A stretch of 64,000 bases of DNA, taken from Marinobacter sp. ATCH36. GTDB lineage: Bacteria > Pseudomonadota > Gammaproteobacteria > Pseudomonadales > Oleiphilaceae. This document shows, in pieces, positions 26,763 through 35,244 of this stretch. Under the pieces are notes generated by a model. It was given only the letters and a program-made list of their open reading frames with translations. It searched no databases and was not told the DNA's origin. The first letter of the stretch is position 1. Each line of letters opens with the position of its first letter. The stretch covers positions 186,001 through 250,000 of the forward strand of contig NZ_JAMJPL010000003.1 of assembly GCF_023555055.1 (NCBI RefSeq), read 5' to 3'. The translations under genes and the position numbers were made by a program.

Positions 26763-28135
26763 TGATTAATACTGGGCTAATGTTCCGTCTTCCTCTTGAG
26801 AGCGATTACAGCGCGATGCGGCGGTTCGTGATTGCCAATCGTACTCGGAACTTGCAAGAGCTGCGGGGTGAGCTGGCGGCGCTTGTCCCTGGAAAAAGGC
26901 GCGGACAGAAGGCGACGTTAGCTGAGCGGGCGCAAGCATGGGAATACGAGTACTGTAAAACCTACGGTATAGATTATGTGGCGCCAAACACGGCGCCGGT
27001 GAATCGTGAGCTACGAAATTGTCCAGAATGTGCGCGGATCGGTTATCACAGTGCTCTCTACCAATACCCCTGGGTGCAGCGCTGCCCAATTCATGACTGT
27101 GACGTGGTGACGGTATGCCCTATTTGCCGCACGCCATGGCCACCGCTCACCAACCTGCTCACCAGCGATTGTCCATGCTGCAGTGCCCGCGGTTTTCAGC
27201 GAGGCGCAGTGGAGAAAACGGATCTGGCAAAGAGGATCAATGATAAGTTTATGCCGATTTGGCGGTTGATCGGACGATACGAGAAGGCATCAGGTCTGAG
27301 CCTCCGTGCCCAAGACGCAACGTTTAATGAGTATTATACCCATCGAAGTATCACACCGTTAAGCCCCAACTGGCCCAGTTTGATCACCCATAATAGTCCT
27401 GATAAACAACGCCTGTTTGAAAGATTTGGGGTTTGCTTAGCGCGGGTTCAAGAAAAAACCTTCCAGCTTGATCCTGGTGGCGACGTTGTAGGTGTGAACT
27501 GGGAACATCTGTACGAACTACAGCAATTAGTTCAACAGCAGGAGCACCCTCGTTTACGGACTCAACTAGCCCGGCGCTTTGGCCCTGATCATAAAGACCG
27601 GGCTACTCGGCTGATGTTTAGTCAACCCGTCACTTTAGCTGACGTGGTTCATTTGAGCTGGATAAACTGGCACCAGTTCGTGACTGAAGGCCGCTATCCG
27701 ACTCGCCATTTGTCTTATATTGATGGCTGCACCTTTTTCCATGGCCCTCATAATGATCGATTGAGGCCCGGGGCACCCTGTTTCATGACCCACGTTACCA
27801 AAGACAGCGCCAGTCGCTACTTGCCACTGTCTCCGCACTACGAGGGTCACTACAAAGTGGTCCCCGAAAGTTTGCAAGTCTGGCTGTACACCTGCGATCT
27901 GTGGTGGACATTCATAGCGATGCTATATTTCTTTGACTCTGCCGCCCTTGCAATGAATCGTGGCTGGCGTTGGTCTGAATTCATTGAGAACCTTAAAGAG
28001 GAGGGAAATCCCGATACATGGCACAGCCCGCGTTATCTTTTTTTCGAGCGTTCGCCGGGTGAGCTAGGCGTTCGAATACTGGATCGGGTCGCAAACTTTT
28101 CTTTCGATGAAGTCGACCTGACGATTGCACATTGA
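26762..28135 (+). CDS. tniQ: TniQ family target-selection protein
   Basis: A 457-aa protein with the TniQ zinc-finger block: NCPECARIGYHS, then RCPIHDCDVVTVCPICRTPW and CPCC. The Cys/His spacing matches TniQ/TnsD proteins, which recognise the target site or bridge to a guide complex. The long C-terminal half (about 200-457) may carry the sequence-specific part. No CRISPR-Cas genes are nearby, so it most likely acts as a TnsD-like protein binding a fixed DNA site. It corresponds to TniD of AbaR-type elements. Confidence 0.85.
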   Translation: MINTGLMFRLPLESDYSAMRRFVIANRTRNLQELRGELAALVPGKRRGQKATLAERAQAWEYEYCKTYGIDYVAPNTAPVNRELRNCPECARIGYHSALYQYPWVQRCPIHDCDVVTVCPICRTPWPPLTNLLTSDCPCCSARGFQRGAVEKTDLAKRINDKFMPIWRLIGRYEKASGLSLRAQDATFNEYYTHRSITPLSPNWPSLITHNSPDKQRLFERFGVCLARVQEKTFQLDPGGDVVGVNWEHLYELQQLVQQQEHPRLRTQLARRFGPDHKDRATRLMFSQPVTLADVVHLSWINWHQFVTEGRYPTRHLSYIDGCTFFHGPHNDRLRPGAPCFMTHVTKDSASRYLPLSPHYEGHYKVVPESLQVWLYTCDLWWTFIAMLYFFDSAALAMNRGWRWSEFIENLKEEGNPDTWHSPRYLFFERSPGELGVRILDRVANFSFDEVDLTIAH

Positions 28136-28161
28136 GAAGCACGCCAGACGGAAGCGCAAAC

Positions 28162-28695
28162 ATGGCACCAGAGCTGGACTACATTACCGTTTCCCGGGAG
28201 GATCTTCGCGACCTCAACCAAGCCGGCATTGGCAAAGACGTTATTGCCAGCCTAATCCATGACTGGGCGCACTCCATAAGCCTTCGGCGCAAGTTGAAAA
28301 TTAAAGGACCGGTGCTGGACCTACAGGTAAAATTCAAGCGCCTCAGCGATGAATCATTGGTTACTCAGCAGGTGGCGGAATTACTAGGCATCAGTCCGAG
28401 TCGTGTACGCCAGCTTTCGACGCCTGACGAACCGGGTCTGTATGTATTGGTTGGGCTGAACGAGCAAAGGAGGTATCCGCCCTGGCAATTCCAAGACGGA
28501 GGCCGACTCCCTCACCTACAACAGCTTCTCAAAGCGATTAGACGAGACGCTCACCCGTTCACCGTCTGTCATTTCATGACAACAAAAACCCACGACCTTG
28601 AATCAGGCAAGACGGGGTGGCTTCGCTCTCCCCGGGAGTGGCTCATTGCGGGAAACGAACCAGAACCCGTTCTTCAGCTAGCCCGAAACCTGTAA
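28162..28695 (+). CDS. Fifth gene of the Tn7-like operon (TniE-like)
   Basis: About 177 aa from ATG 28162, seven bases after GGAAG; a TTG at 28132 overlapping tniQ is the alternative. A helix-turn-helix-like stretch VAELLGISPSRVRQLSTP lies near residues 73-90. The C-terminus contains FMTTKTHDLESGKTGWLRSPREWLI, which resembles DNA-binding accessory proteins. By position it matches TniE of AbaR-type transposons, whose role is poorly known; a second sequence-recognition factor is plausible. Confidence 0.65.
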   Translation: MAPELDYITVSREDLRDLNQAGIGKDVIASLIHDWAHSISLRRKLKIKGPVLDLQVKFKRLSDESLVTQQVAELLGISPSRVRQLSTPDEPGLYVLVGLNEQRRYPPWQFQDGGRLPHLQQLLKAIRRDAHPFTVCHFMTTKTHDLESGKTGWLRSPREWLIAGNEPEPVLQLARNL

Positions 28696-29052
28696 GTTTC
28701 TGGGTTGAAAACCCCACCTTGTGTCTTGGAACGTTGCGATAGATCTGCAAAAAGATCGTCATAATTTACTTGGTCATCGAAATCGACCTGAGCGACACGC
28801 CGACTAATACCATTCCTGCATCGCTGGTAACATTAGAATACGGTCGACGTAAGCCTGCGTGATCGAACTCAACGGTGCAACTAAAACAGGGGTGTTTACA
28901 CCTGACCTTCATTTATTTCCGGCTAGTTTTTGGCGATCGAGCACTTTGGAAGTACAGCTTTACCAGATCAGTTTCTTCTCATGTTTAACCGGGCTGAAAC
29001 GTAGCCGGATTTTTCTGACAGTGAGGGGTACTGAAACGGGGTCAGGGTCACC
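28696..29052. other. Intergenic region after the Tn7-like operon
   Basis: About 355 bp without a gene. It includes GATCGTCATAATTT and GGTCATCGAAATCGACC near 28755-28790, reminiscent of the TCGTCA repeats before tnsA, so the other transposon end may be here. This is not proven. Confidence 0.4.
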
Positions 29053-29400
29053 CTATTGGGTCAGCGACTCCAGATAAGCCGTTATCTCTGTTAGTCCTGA
29101 AGGCGTCGCCATACGATCAATGGGAGCTGAATTGAAGTGTCGGTTTTTGGTATTCGTCCAATGGGCCATCTCATCACCTTTTCCCCCAGTCATAGTATAC
29201 AAACGCTGATAAATCCGAACTATTTGCCGGGCACGAAATCCCTCACTGCTATCGGGATCAATAGTGCCCCCCAGATCACTTTCATCAATTCCCAGCACAA
29301 TTGAAAGCTGCCTCGACGTCAGCCCCAATTCTGAGGCAGCTCTGCCCACTGCTTTCGCGAGCACATCACCTGATCTGGAGTCGTTTTCCGAAGGGCTCAT
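29053..29400 (-). CDS. MbcA/ParS/Xre-type antitoxin, orphan
   Basis: About 115 aa from ATG 29400 (MSPSENDSR); the frame also has a TTG at 29463. An Xre-like HTH (about 15-40: KAVGRAASELGLTSRQLSIVLGI) precedes the DUF2384 toxin-binding domain (AHWTNTKNRHFNSAPIDRM, then GLTEITAYLESL). In complete systems a RES-domain toxin follows immediately; the 350 bp downstream have no such frame. Orphan, either a relic or an anti-addiction protein. It differs from the shorter antitoxin at 7.2 kb in keeping its HTH. Confidence 0.72.
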   Translation of the reverse strand: MSPSENDSRSGDVLAKAVGRAASELGLTSRQLSIVLGIDESDLGGTIDPDSSEGFRARQIVRIYQRLYTMTGGKGDEMAHWTNTKNRHFNSAPIDRMATPSGLTEITAYLESLTQ

Positions 29401-29550
29401 AAGGTTTAGTAAAACCGGGATGCGATGGTTGTCAACAATTATATTTTCTAAAGGATAGCCCAAACCCTGCGCTCTATGCTAGCGATCACGGCGTCACGAA
29501 CGACACTGGAGAGTGCCCGCGGATAGAACCGATACCATTCACAAACATCA

Positions 29551-29796
29551 CTAAACTGCTGGAAACATTGAGAATGGGAACCCCCAGCCCTTCCGCACTC
29601 GGCGGCAGGCGACGGCAGCCGCAAAGCCCAGAGCGGGGACTGACCAAGCAATGACTCTTTGGAATTCCGCGATCTCGGCATTCTCGCTGCTGAGCTTTGC
29701 CCGGTAGCGATAGCAGGTTTCGCTGATGCTGAACATCCAGCAAGTCAAGCGAATACTGATGTGCTTCCCACTGACTTCATTCAAATCCTCAAACAC
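29551..29796 (-). pseudogene. IS3-family transposase OrfB remnant
   Basis: The minus strand reads ISIRLTCWMFSISETCYRYR and then KLSSENAEIAEF, the N-terminal region of OrfB in the IS407/IS2-like branch of IS3 transposases. Other pieces continue in shifted frames, so the gene is broken. No DDE core remains. Confidence 0.65.
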
Positions 29797-30039
29797 TAGA
29801 TTCGGTTATAACTCGTTCATAGATGGCAGTACCCTGTTTTTGTGACTAAACTAATACGCGGGAGCGCTTGAGCTACTGCATCTGTACAGAGTAGCCTGCT
29901 GGGCAGTTTCCGTAACCCTGCCCTCATATTGCATCGCCGTGGTTGGGGAGGCCGGTGTTCTTGGGGAACTCTGAGGGCGGATTTCCCCTAAGTTGGAATG
30001 CTACATGAGCGGTTAGGTTTCGCCTAAAGGAACGAAGCG

Positions 30040-31062
30040 ATGGACCTGCTGATTCTTGTAATCACATTAATTGGTGCTCAGGCTGGATATAAGCTGCTAG
30101 ATTCAGCACTCAGCGGAACGCTCTCGCCTTTAACCAAAAGAATTGAATCCACATTAACCCTCACCTGGAGCCTGAAGCCCAAAGAGGCCGCCAAACAACT
30201 AGGATTCGACATAAGCCCAGGCGCGATAGAGGCACAAATAAAACACCTCGATTCGTTAATTGATAAATTTGAAGATATACTTCATATCACGAATAAGGTT
30301 TATATCTATATTAGCCCGATGCAATGGGCGGTTACAGATATTAGGCATCTGTCAAAATCATCCAAGCTTCTTTTAAAGGTCCGCGCGATTCAAGAAAGTG
30401 TGTACTGTGAAATAGAATCGCTCTTTGATATATCACCGTTCCCGGTGCTCTGTTTCGCTAAGTTTCTAGATGTTTACCTAGACAGAACCGATCTATTGAT
30501 AATGTCAGACCCAGATGCGCCAATTGACGATGCCTTCATGGAAGCTACGTACATTCCGAAGGTTATGAGATGCCGATTTGGCGATGTAGACTACGCTAAC
30601 TCCAATATAGAAAAAACGCTAGAGACAATCAAGTCTGGAGTTGGTAAGGCTAAACTGGATGCTGATGCTGTAAAATCTATTCGCCGATATGAAAAGTTGT
30701 CGAACACGGTCTTAACGTCCTTAAAGTGCACCAAGTGGTACCTACAGTCCATAAAATCCACCAAAGAAATTGACAGCAACTTTGTGATTTCTGTAGGACT
30801 CATGGAAACGCGACATTTAATCGATGTGGCCCGAATGAAAAGCGGTGACCCTCGTGGGGAACCCGATTTGCATGAGTCAGAAAGTCTATGGGGAGAGGCA
30901 CTAAAATTGTTCGGGAATACCACTGAACTTTCGCAGGAAGACAAAAAAACTGTCTTGGATAAGATAAGGAAAATTAAACGTTTACTGGCCAAGCTTTTGA
31001 AAAAAAACAGCCCACACCAAAGGCGGGGTGATGGCGGTCTGCGAGGTCGCGCTCCCGCGTAG
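30040..31062 (+). CDS. Unknown 340-aa protein with an N-terminal membrane segment
   Basis: Not recognised. One hydrophobic segment at the extreme N-terminus (MDLLILVITLIGAQAGYKLL) suggests membrane anchoring with the bulk in the cytoplasm. The rest is helical and charged, with IEAQIKHLDSLIDKFEDIL and a Lys-rich tail. The last 15 residues (QRRGDGGLRGRAPA) differ in base use from the A/T-rich body and look like read-through into foreign DNA, so the natural C-terminus may have been replaced. It lies alone between an IS3 remnant and a broken higB. Low-GC, island-like. Confidence 0.5.
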   Translation: MDLLILVITLIGAQAGYKLLDSALSGTLSPLTKRIESTLTLTWSLKPKEAAKQLGFDISPGAIEAQIKHLDSLIDKFEDILHITNKVYIYISPMQWAVTDIRHLSKSSKLLLKVRAIQESVYCEIESLFDISPFPVLCFAKFLDVYLDRTDLLIMSDPDAPIDDAFMEATYIPKVMRCRFGDVDYANSNIEKTLETIKSGVGKAKLDADAVKSIRRYEKLSNTVLTSLKCTKWYLQSIKSTKEIDSNFVISVGLMETRHLIDVARMKSGDPRGEPDLHESESLWGEALKLFGNTTELSQEDKKTVLDKIRKIKRLLAKLLKKNSPHQRRGDGGLRGRAPA

Positions 31063-31192
31063 AAGCCCTTTAGAAGTGCAGGTACGGCCGTCGGCTGCAC
31101 ATCCCCAAAAGTTGTAATACGATGATGTGGCCTCGGGAAAACCTCTGAAACCAAAAGCACCCGTAATGTTTACGTCTTCTCCCACAATGATC

Positions 31193-31413
31193 GACGGTTT
31201 TCCTCGATCAAGGCCGTGGGCGAACGCAAACTCATCATGCTTGATGCTGCCGAGGCTTTTAAAGATCTTAAGTCCCCGCCTGGTAATCAATTGGAACCGC
31301 TGACTGGGAATCGCAAAGGCCAACACAGCATCCGGATTAACAAGCAATGGCGAGTATGTTTTCGCTGGACAGACGATGGCCCGGAAGATGTTGAAATTGC
31401 AGATTACCATTGA
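31193..31413 (+). pseudogene. higB: N-terminally truncated HigB toxin (copy A)
   Basis: Residues match the C-terminal three quarters of the intact HigB at 42052-42330, from RRFSSIKAV through GQHSIRINKQWRVCFRW to VEIADYH. The first about 20 residues, including MIKSF, are missing because homology to the other copy stops at 31193. A GTG (31216) could start a 65-aa product, but it lacks the first strand and helix of the RelE fold. The toxin is probably inactive. Confidence 0.75.
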
Positions 31414-31425
31414 GGAGAATGCGCA

Positions 31426-31725
31426 ATGACTTGTAACGGTATGCGCCCCATCCATCCTGGAGAAATTATTCGGGAAGAATATCTTGCGCCGCTGGAAATG
31501 AGCGTGAATGCGCTTTCTAAAGCACTCCACGTGCCGGCGACACGGATGAATGAAATCGTGCGCGAAAATCGCGGTGTCACGGCGGATACGGCCATGCGGC
31601 TTGCCCGCTATTTTGGCACTAGCGAACGCTTCTGGCTGAACCTGCAGACGGAGTTTGAACTGCGTCGGGCTCAGAATAGCAAAGCGGAACAGGTGGCCCG
31701 TGAAGTTCAGCCTCACGTGGCATGA
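31426..31725 (+). CDS. higA: HigA antitoxin (copy A)
   Basis: A 99-aa Xre-family antitoxin: GMRPIHPGEIIREEYL, then the HTH SVNALSKALHVPATRMNEIV and TADTAMRLARYFGTSERFWL. It binds the HigB ribonuclease and represses its own operon. It follows the truncated higB by 12 bp. It differs only slightly from copy B at 42343-42642. Intact although its toxin is broken, so it could still neutralise the copy-B toxin. Confidence 0.9.
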   Translation: MTCNGMRPIHPGEIIREEYLAPLEMSVNALSKALHVPATRMNEIVRENRGVTADTAMRLARYFGTSERFWLNLQTEFELRRAQNSKAEQVAREVQPHVA

Positions 31726-31811
31726 CTTAAGCGCTCTCCTCTAACAACCGGGCTCTAATCAGGTAAGAATTCGAATGCCCCGAGGTGAGTCATTTTTGGT
31801 AGTGAAAGCCG

Positions 31812-33209
31812 CTAGGCGGCTTGTGCCCGGACGAGCTTCACCAGATTGCCCACCGCCGCCATCCCGGAGCGCTTGATGCGTTCATGGGCATCGACCACGC
31901 TTGGCACATCGCGGTAGAGCTTGATTCCGCATAGTGGATACAGCCTTGTATTCTTGGCCCAGTTTGCCAGCTCAGGGTAGTAGGCCGCCCGGGCATGTTC
32001 GTTTGCAAGGCTACCCAAGAATGCCGACAGATAGTCTGTAACCACATCCCAGTATGCGATCGGCGGGCACAGGCGATTTTTCTTTTCGTCGCTGTCCAGG
32101 GTTGCCTCGACCACGCCCAGCATGGCGAACTGGTAGCATGCGAACCCCCAGAGAAATGGTTGAACGGTCACCAGGCCGGGCTCAAAAATCGGACGAAGAG
32201 ACGGGCGCGACAGCCCTCTCGATGCGCAGTGGACGTGTATCGTCCCCTCACTTGTGGGCACGCTACCCTCTTCAAGGATGATCTGGTCTCGCTCTATTCT
32301 TTGCACATGTCCAAGGCGGACAACGTCCTTGATCTGACGCAGAAGCCCCAGTTCTGCTTCGCTGATCACCGCACCCCGGAACATGGTTGGAACAATGTCG
32401 GGGTCAATGCGAAGAAAGAATTCGTCAGCTTCCAGCCTCGACACCAGATCCTCAATTGAGGTTGCCTGTGCCATGGCTTCAAACTGAATGGCCATGCCCT
32501 GATAAAAATCTGGCAGCAGTTCATTCGGCTGATGGTAGCGGCGGTTCAACCACCATGCTTCTCGCGGTCTGATCCACTGGATCGCCTCGGCCGGAACGCC
32601 CTGTTCCAGCAGCCAGACACAGGCATCCAGCGCAGTCTTGCCCGCACCGATGATAACGAAACGTTCCGGACGGTTCGTGATACTGGCAATTCCGCCGGCA
32701 GACACGCAGCGAACCCCGCCGGCCACCTCAAATGGCGGCGCAGTGGCACCGGGAACGGCGCCTTCGGTATAGGTGGTGTCGACCACCTTGCGCCGGACGT
32801 TCGCCGTCCAGGATTTCTGCCCAAGCCGGGAGACAAATTGGCCATCACCCAAATAGTCACAGTTCGGAAAGTAGCGGACACGGCCACCAGGGAGAAAGTG
32901 GCGCTGCATCACGTGCGTGTAATAGGCCCGGATTTCGTCTACACCGGCGAGCTCGTAGAAACCGGCGTTCGTGCCCGTGTCATCGATGGCATTTTGACCA
33001 AGGGGTACCGAACTGACTCCATAAAGTGACGAAGGCTGGTGCAGGCGGACGTAGGGATAGGCATCGACCCAGTGCCCGCCAGGCGCGTGGCGTCGATCAA
33101 CGATGGTGACAGAGGCGTCGGAATGGGTGAGCAGCGAGTCCGCGAAAGCCATGCCCGCAGCCCCGGCACCCACGATGAGATAGTCCGTTTCAAGTTCTTC
33201 GTTCATCAT
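31812..33209 (-). CDS. FAD/NAD(P)-dependent oxidoreductase (monooxygenase-like)
   Basis: About 465 aa from ATG 33209, preceded by TGGGAG; the frame reaches 33230. The N-terminal FAD Rossmann motif is VGAGAAGMAFADSLL and a second dinucleotide motif FVIIGAGKTALDACVWLL lies near 190-210, the two-Rossmann layout of flavin monooxygenases and related oxidoreductases. The usual flavin-monooxygenase fingerprint is not obvious, so class and substrate are open. It is the last gene of a leftward run starting at the nitrilase. It is missing from copy B of this block, where higA is followed directly by the TPR gene. Confidence 0.75.
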   Translation of the reverse strand: MMNEELETDYLIVGAGAAGMAFADSLLTHSDASVTIVDRRHAPGGHWVDAYPYVRLHQPSSLYGVSSVPLGQNAIDDTGTNAGFYELAGVDEIRAYYTHVMQRHFLPGGRVRYFPNCDYLGDGQFVSRLGQKSWTANVRRKVVDTTYTEGAVPGATAPPFEVAGGVRCVSAGGIASITNRPERFVIIGAGKTALDACVWLLEQGVPAEAIQWIRPREAWWLNRRYHQPNELLPDFYQGMAIQFEAMAQATSIEDLVSRLEADEFFLRIDPDIVPTMFRGAVISEAELGLLRQIKDVVRLGHVQRIERDQIILEEGSVPTSEGTIHVHCASRGLSRPSLRPIFEPGLVTVQPFLWGFACYQFAMLGVVEATLDSDEKKNRLCPPIAYWDVVTDYLSAFLGSLANEHARAAYYPELANWAKNTRLYPLCGIKLYRDVPSVVDAHERIKRSGMAAVGNLVKLVRAQAA

Positions 33210-33449
33210 GAACTCCCAAGAACGACGCAACCTTTTTTCATCGCTTCACTGATCGATGGTTTCACTGTTTAGTTTGCGGCCACGTTACTCATTCAGTTTA
33301 GCTCAAGTTTTATTCTTTCATGCCGACTTGTTGCAATATTGACGTCGAATAGTCTTCCGTAAATACCGTCGTTAAGGCGTAATTCCCAGCGTTGAAGGCA
33401 ACTGACTCGTCGAGCAGTCCCGTGGTAACGAGGGTACTTATCCAGCGTG

Positions 33450-35114
33450 TCAGAGCCGCGATTCGGTAAGAACCAGATCGGCATGTTGCCAGGCTTCGAA
33501 TAAGCGGTGCTGCACTTCCCTGGCCTCCTGTACATTCCCCTGCCGTTGAAGCGCCTTCATCAAACCGAACAGTGACCAGCCGTTGTCGGGAACTTCCCGT
33601 AGGTCTTGCCGATATATCTGCTCTGCACGCTCAGGCTGGTCAGCTTGCAACAGGATTGCGCCCAAAGCCTGGCGTGTCGGGTAGTGCCAACTGGGAGGTT
33701 CGTGGTAGTTCAGGGCATCCTCGCGTTTTACCGCGCGATCAAGGCTGTCGATGGCGACTTCGAAGTGTCCGTCGGTGGCTGCGATTTCTCCTGCCAGCGA
33801 GTAAGAGGCGATTTCCAGAATGTGCTGGCTATTGTTGATTCCCCATACCGTCACCCACTTGAGGCTCGGGTCAGTGCGTAGCTCATCCAGCTTTTCCAGT
33901 TCGGTTTTGGCGGCTTGCTGTTTACCCTGGCGGGTATAGGCCATCCCTCTTGCATAGTGGTACACCGCACGCGGGTAAACCAGGTCTTCGGCGGGTTCTT
34001 CAAGGTTCAGTATCCGGTCCCATTTGCCAAACCGAACCAAGGCGTAAACCGGCGTTATCCAGTAGTGCTGGAGCGTGGTCAGCGGGCGCAGGCGCATGGT
34101 ATCGACGTCGACCATGCCGGCCATGTCCTGTGCAAGGCGGATTGCCAGCTCACTGCGCCCTTCAAGCGTGGCGGTGAACCAGCCGAAGTGATAGTTGTGG
34201 GGCACGTAACCCAGCCGGTACGCACTCTGGGGATCCACCTGTGCAAGGTAACGCTGGTCGGCCTCGATGGCGTGGAGATTGGCTTGAGTGGCGTTGTGGT
34301 ATTGGCCGACTCTTATGTAGATGTGGGCCGACATGTGTACCAGATGGCCGGCGGCGGGCACCAGATCTTCAAGCCGCTTGGCTGCATCCAGCCCCTGGCC
34401 TGGATCACCCGCCTCCACCGCGTGAATAAGCAGATGATTCGCGTGAGGATGGTCGGGCTGACGCTGCAGGACATTCTCCAAGGTTTTGAGAAGCCTTTCG
34501 GTTTGCGCCTTTGGCTCGCCGTTCTCCTGCCAATAATCCCACGGCGTTAAATTCATCAGCGATTCGGCATGAATTACCTGGGCATCGAGATCGTCAGGGT
34601 AGCCTGCGGCAACCTGCCCCATTGCTTCGGCAAAGGCTTCATCCCGTGAGGATCGGTTCTCCAAAGCTTCTGGCCCATAACGCTTTGCCAGCGCATTGAT
34701 ATAGGCCTGCTCCCGCGCACTGGCTTTGCTTGCGGCAGCCTGGGCTTTTTGCAGTAATTCCCAGGCCTTCGGGGCATTGTCCGGGTTCATGGCCGAGTTA
34801 ATGTTGGGGCCCAGTACCCAGGCCGCGCCCCACCAGGCCATGGCGGCATCCGGGTCGAGTTCGGCGGCTTGCAGAAAGGATTGGTGAGCTTCGGAATGGT
34901 TGAAACCAAAAGCGAGCACCAGGCCCTGGTCAAAATAACGCTGCGCCAACCCGGAGTCGGTGGTGATGGGGTGATGGTGATCGCCCAGCCCTTCAAATAA
35001 TGGCACGCCACTGGTGGCTAATGGAACGCGACTGGTGTCGCTGTGGGCGAGTGCGTTTAGAGGTATGGTAAGGATCAGAACGGTTGTCAGTGCTATCAAT
35101 TTGGTCGCGTTCAT
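33450..35114 (-). CDS. Exported TPR protein (copy A)
   Basis: A 554-aa protein from ATG 35114 behind AGAAGGAG. A signal peptide (MNATKLIALTTVLILTIPLN to ALAHS) precedes a His-rich start (GDHHHPITTDSGLAQRYFDQ) and tetratricopeptide-like repeats throughout (HQSFLQAAELDPDAAMAWWG, AEQIYRQDLREVPDNGWSLF). It probably works in the periplasm as a binding or scaffold protein; family members are annotated only as TPR or hypothetical. Copy B at 42714-44378 has exactly the same length with scattered substitutions. Placed between the flavoenzyme and the aminotransferase. Confidence 0.82.
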   Translation of the reverse strand: MNATKLIALTTVLILTIPLNALAHSDTSRVPLATSGVPLFEGLGDHHHPITTDSGLAQRYFDQGLVLAFGFNHSEAHQSFLQAAELDPDAAMAWWGAAWVLGPNINSAMNPDNAPKAWELLQKAQAAASKASAREQAYINALAKRYGPEALENRSSRDEAFAEAMGQVAAGYPDDLDAQVIHAESLMNLTPWDYWQENGEPKAQTERLLKTLENVLQRQPDHPHANHLLIHAVEAGDPGQGLDAAKRLEDLVPAAGHLVHMSAHIYIRVGQYHNATQANLHAIEADQRYLAQVDPQSAYRLGYVPHNYHFGWFTATLEGRSELAIRLAQDMAGMVDVDTMRLRPLTTLQHYWITPVYALVRFGKWDRILNLEEPAEDLVYPRAVYHYARGMAYTRQGKQQAAKTELEKLDELRTDPSLKWVTVWGINNSQHILEIASYSLAGEIAATDGHFEVAIDSLDRAVKREDALNYHEPPSWHYPTRQALGAILLQADQPERAEQIYRQDLREVPDNGWSLFGLMKALQRQGNVQEAREVQHRLFEAWQHADLVLTESRL

Positions 35115-35244
35115 GTTCAGACTCCTTCTGGTTGAAGCTTGCAACTTCAAACTACTTCACAATCGGAGCCGCGGCATGGGGCATTTGTCCCGGTTGGATG
35201 GAAACGACTGTGATTACAGGAGGCAAAGGTCCCTGGATGGAACC

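Larger units (their letters stand above)
23236..28695 (+). mobile_element. Tn7-like transposition module (tnsA-tnsB-tnsC-tniQ-fifth gene)
   Basis: Five tightly coupled genes in the order and size pattern of the Tn6022/AbaR-type (tniC-tniA-tniB-tniD-tniE) members of the Tn7-like superfamily. These elements excise with TnsA+TnsB and choose targets through TnsC and TniQ. All five genes look intact. The true ends of the transposon lie outside this interval and were not located, and neither was a comM target. Confidence 0.8.

Noticed and set aside
31187..31230. ATG at 31187 as the start of HigB copy A
   Set aside because: It is in a different frame from the HigB sequence, so it cannot restore the toxin.
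33915..34550. A 211-aa plus-strand frame
   Set aside because: Antisense of the TPR protein; a similar but broken shadow exists opposite copy B, showing no constraint on this frame.
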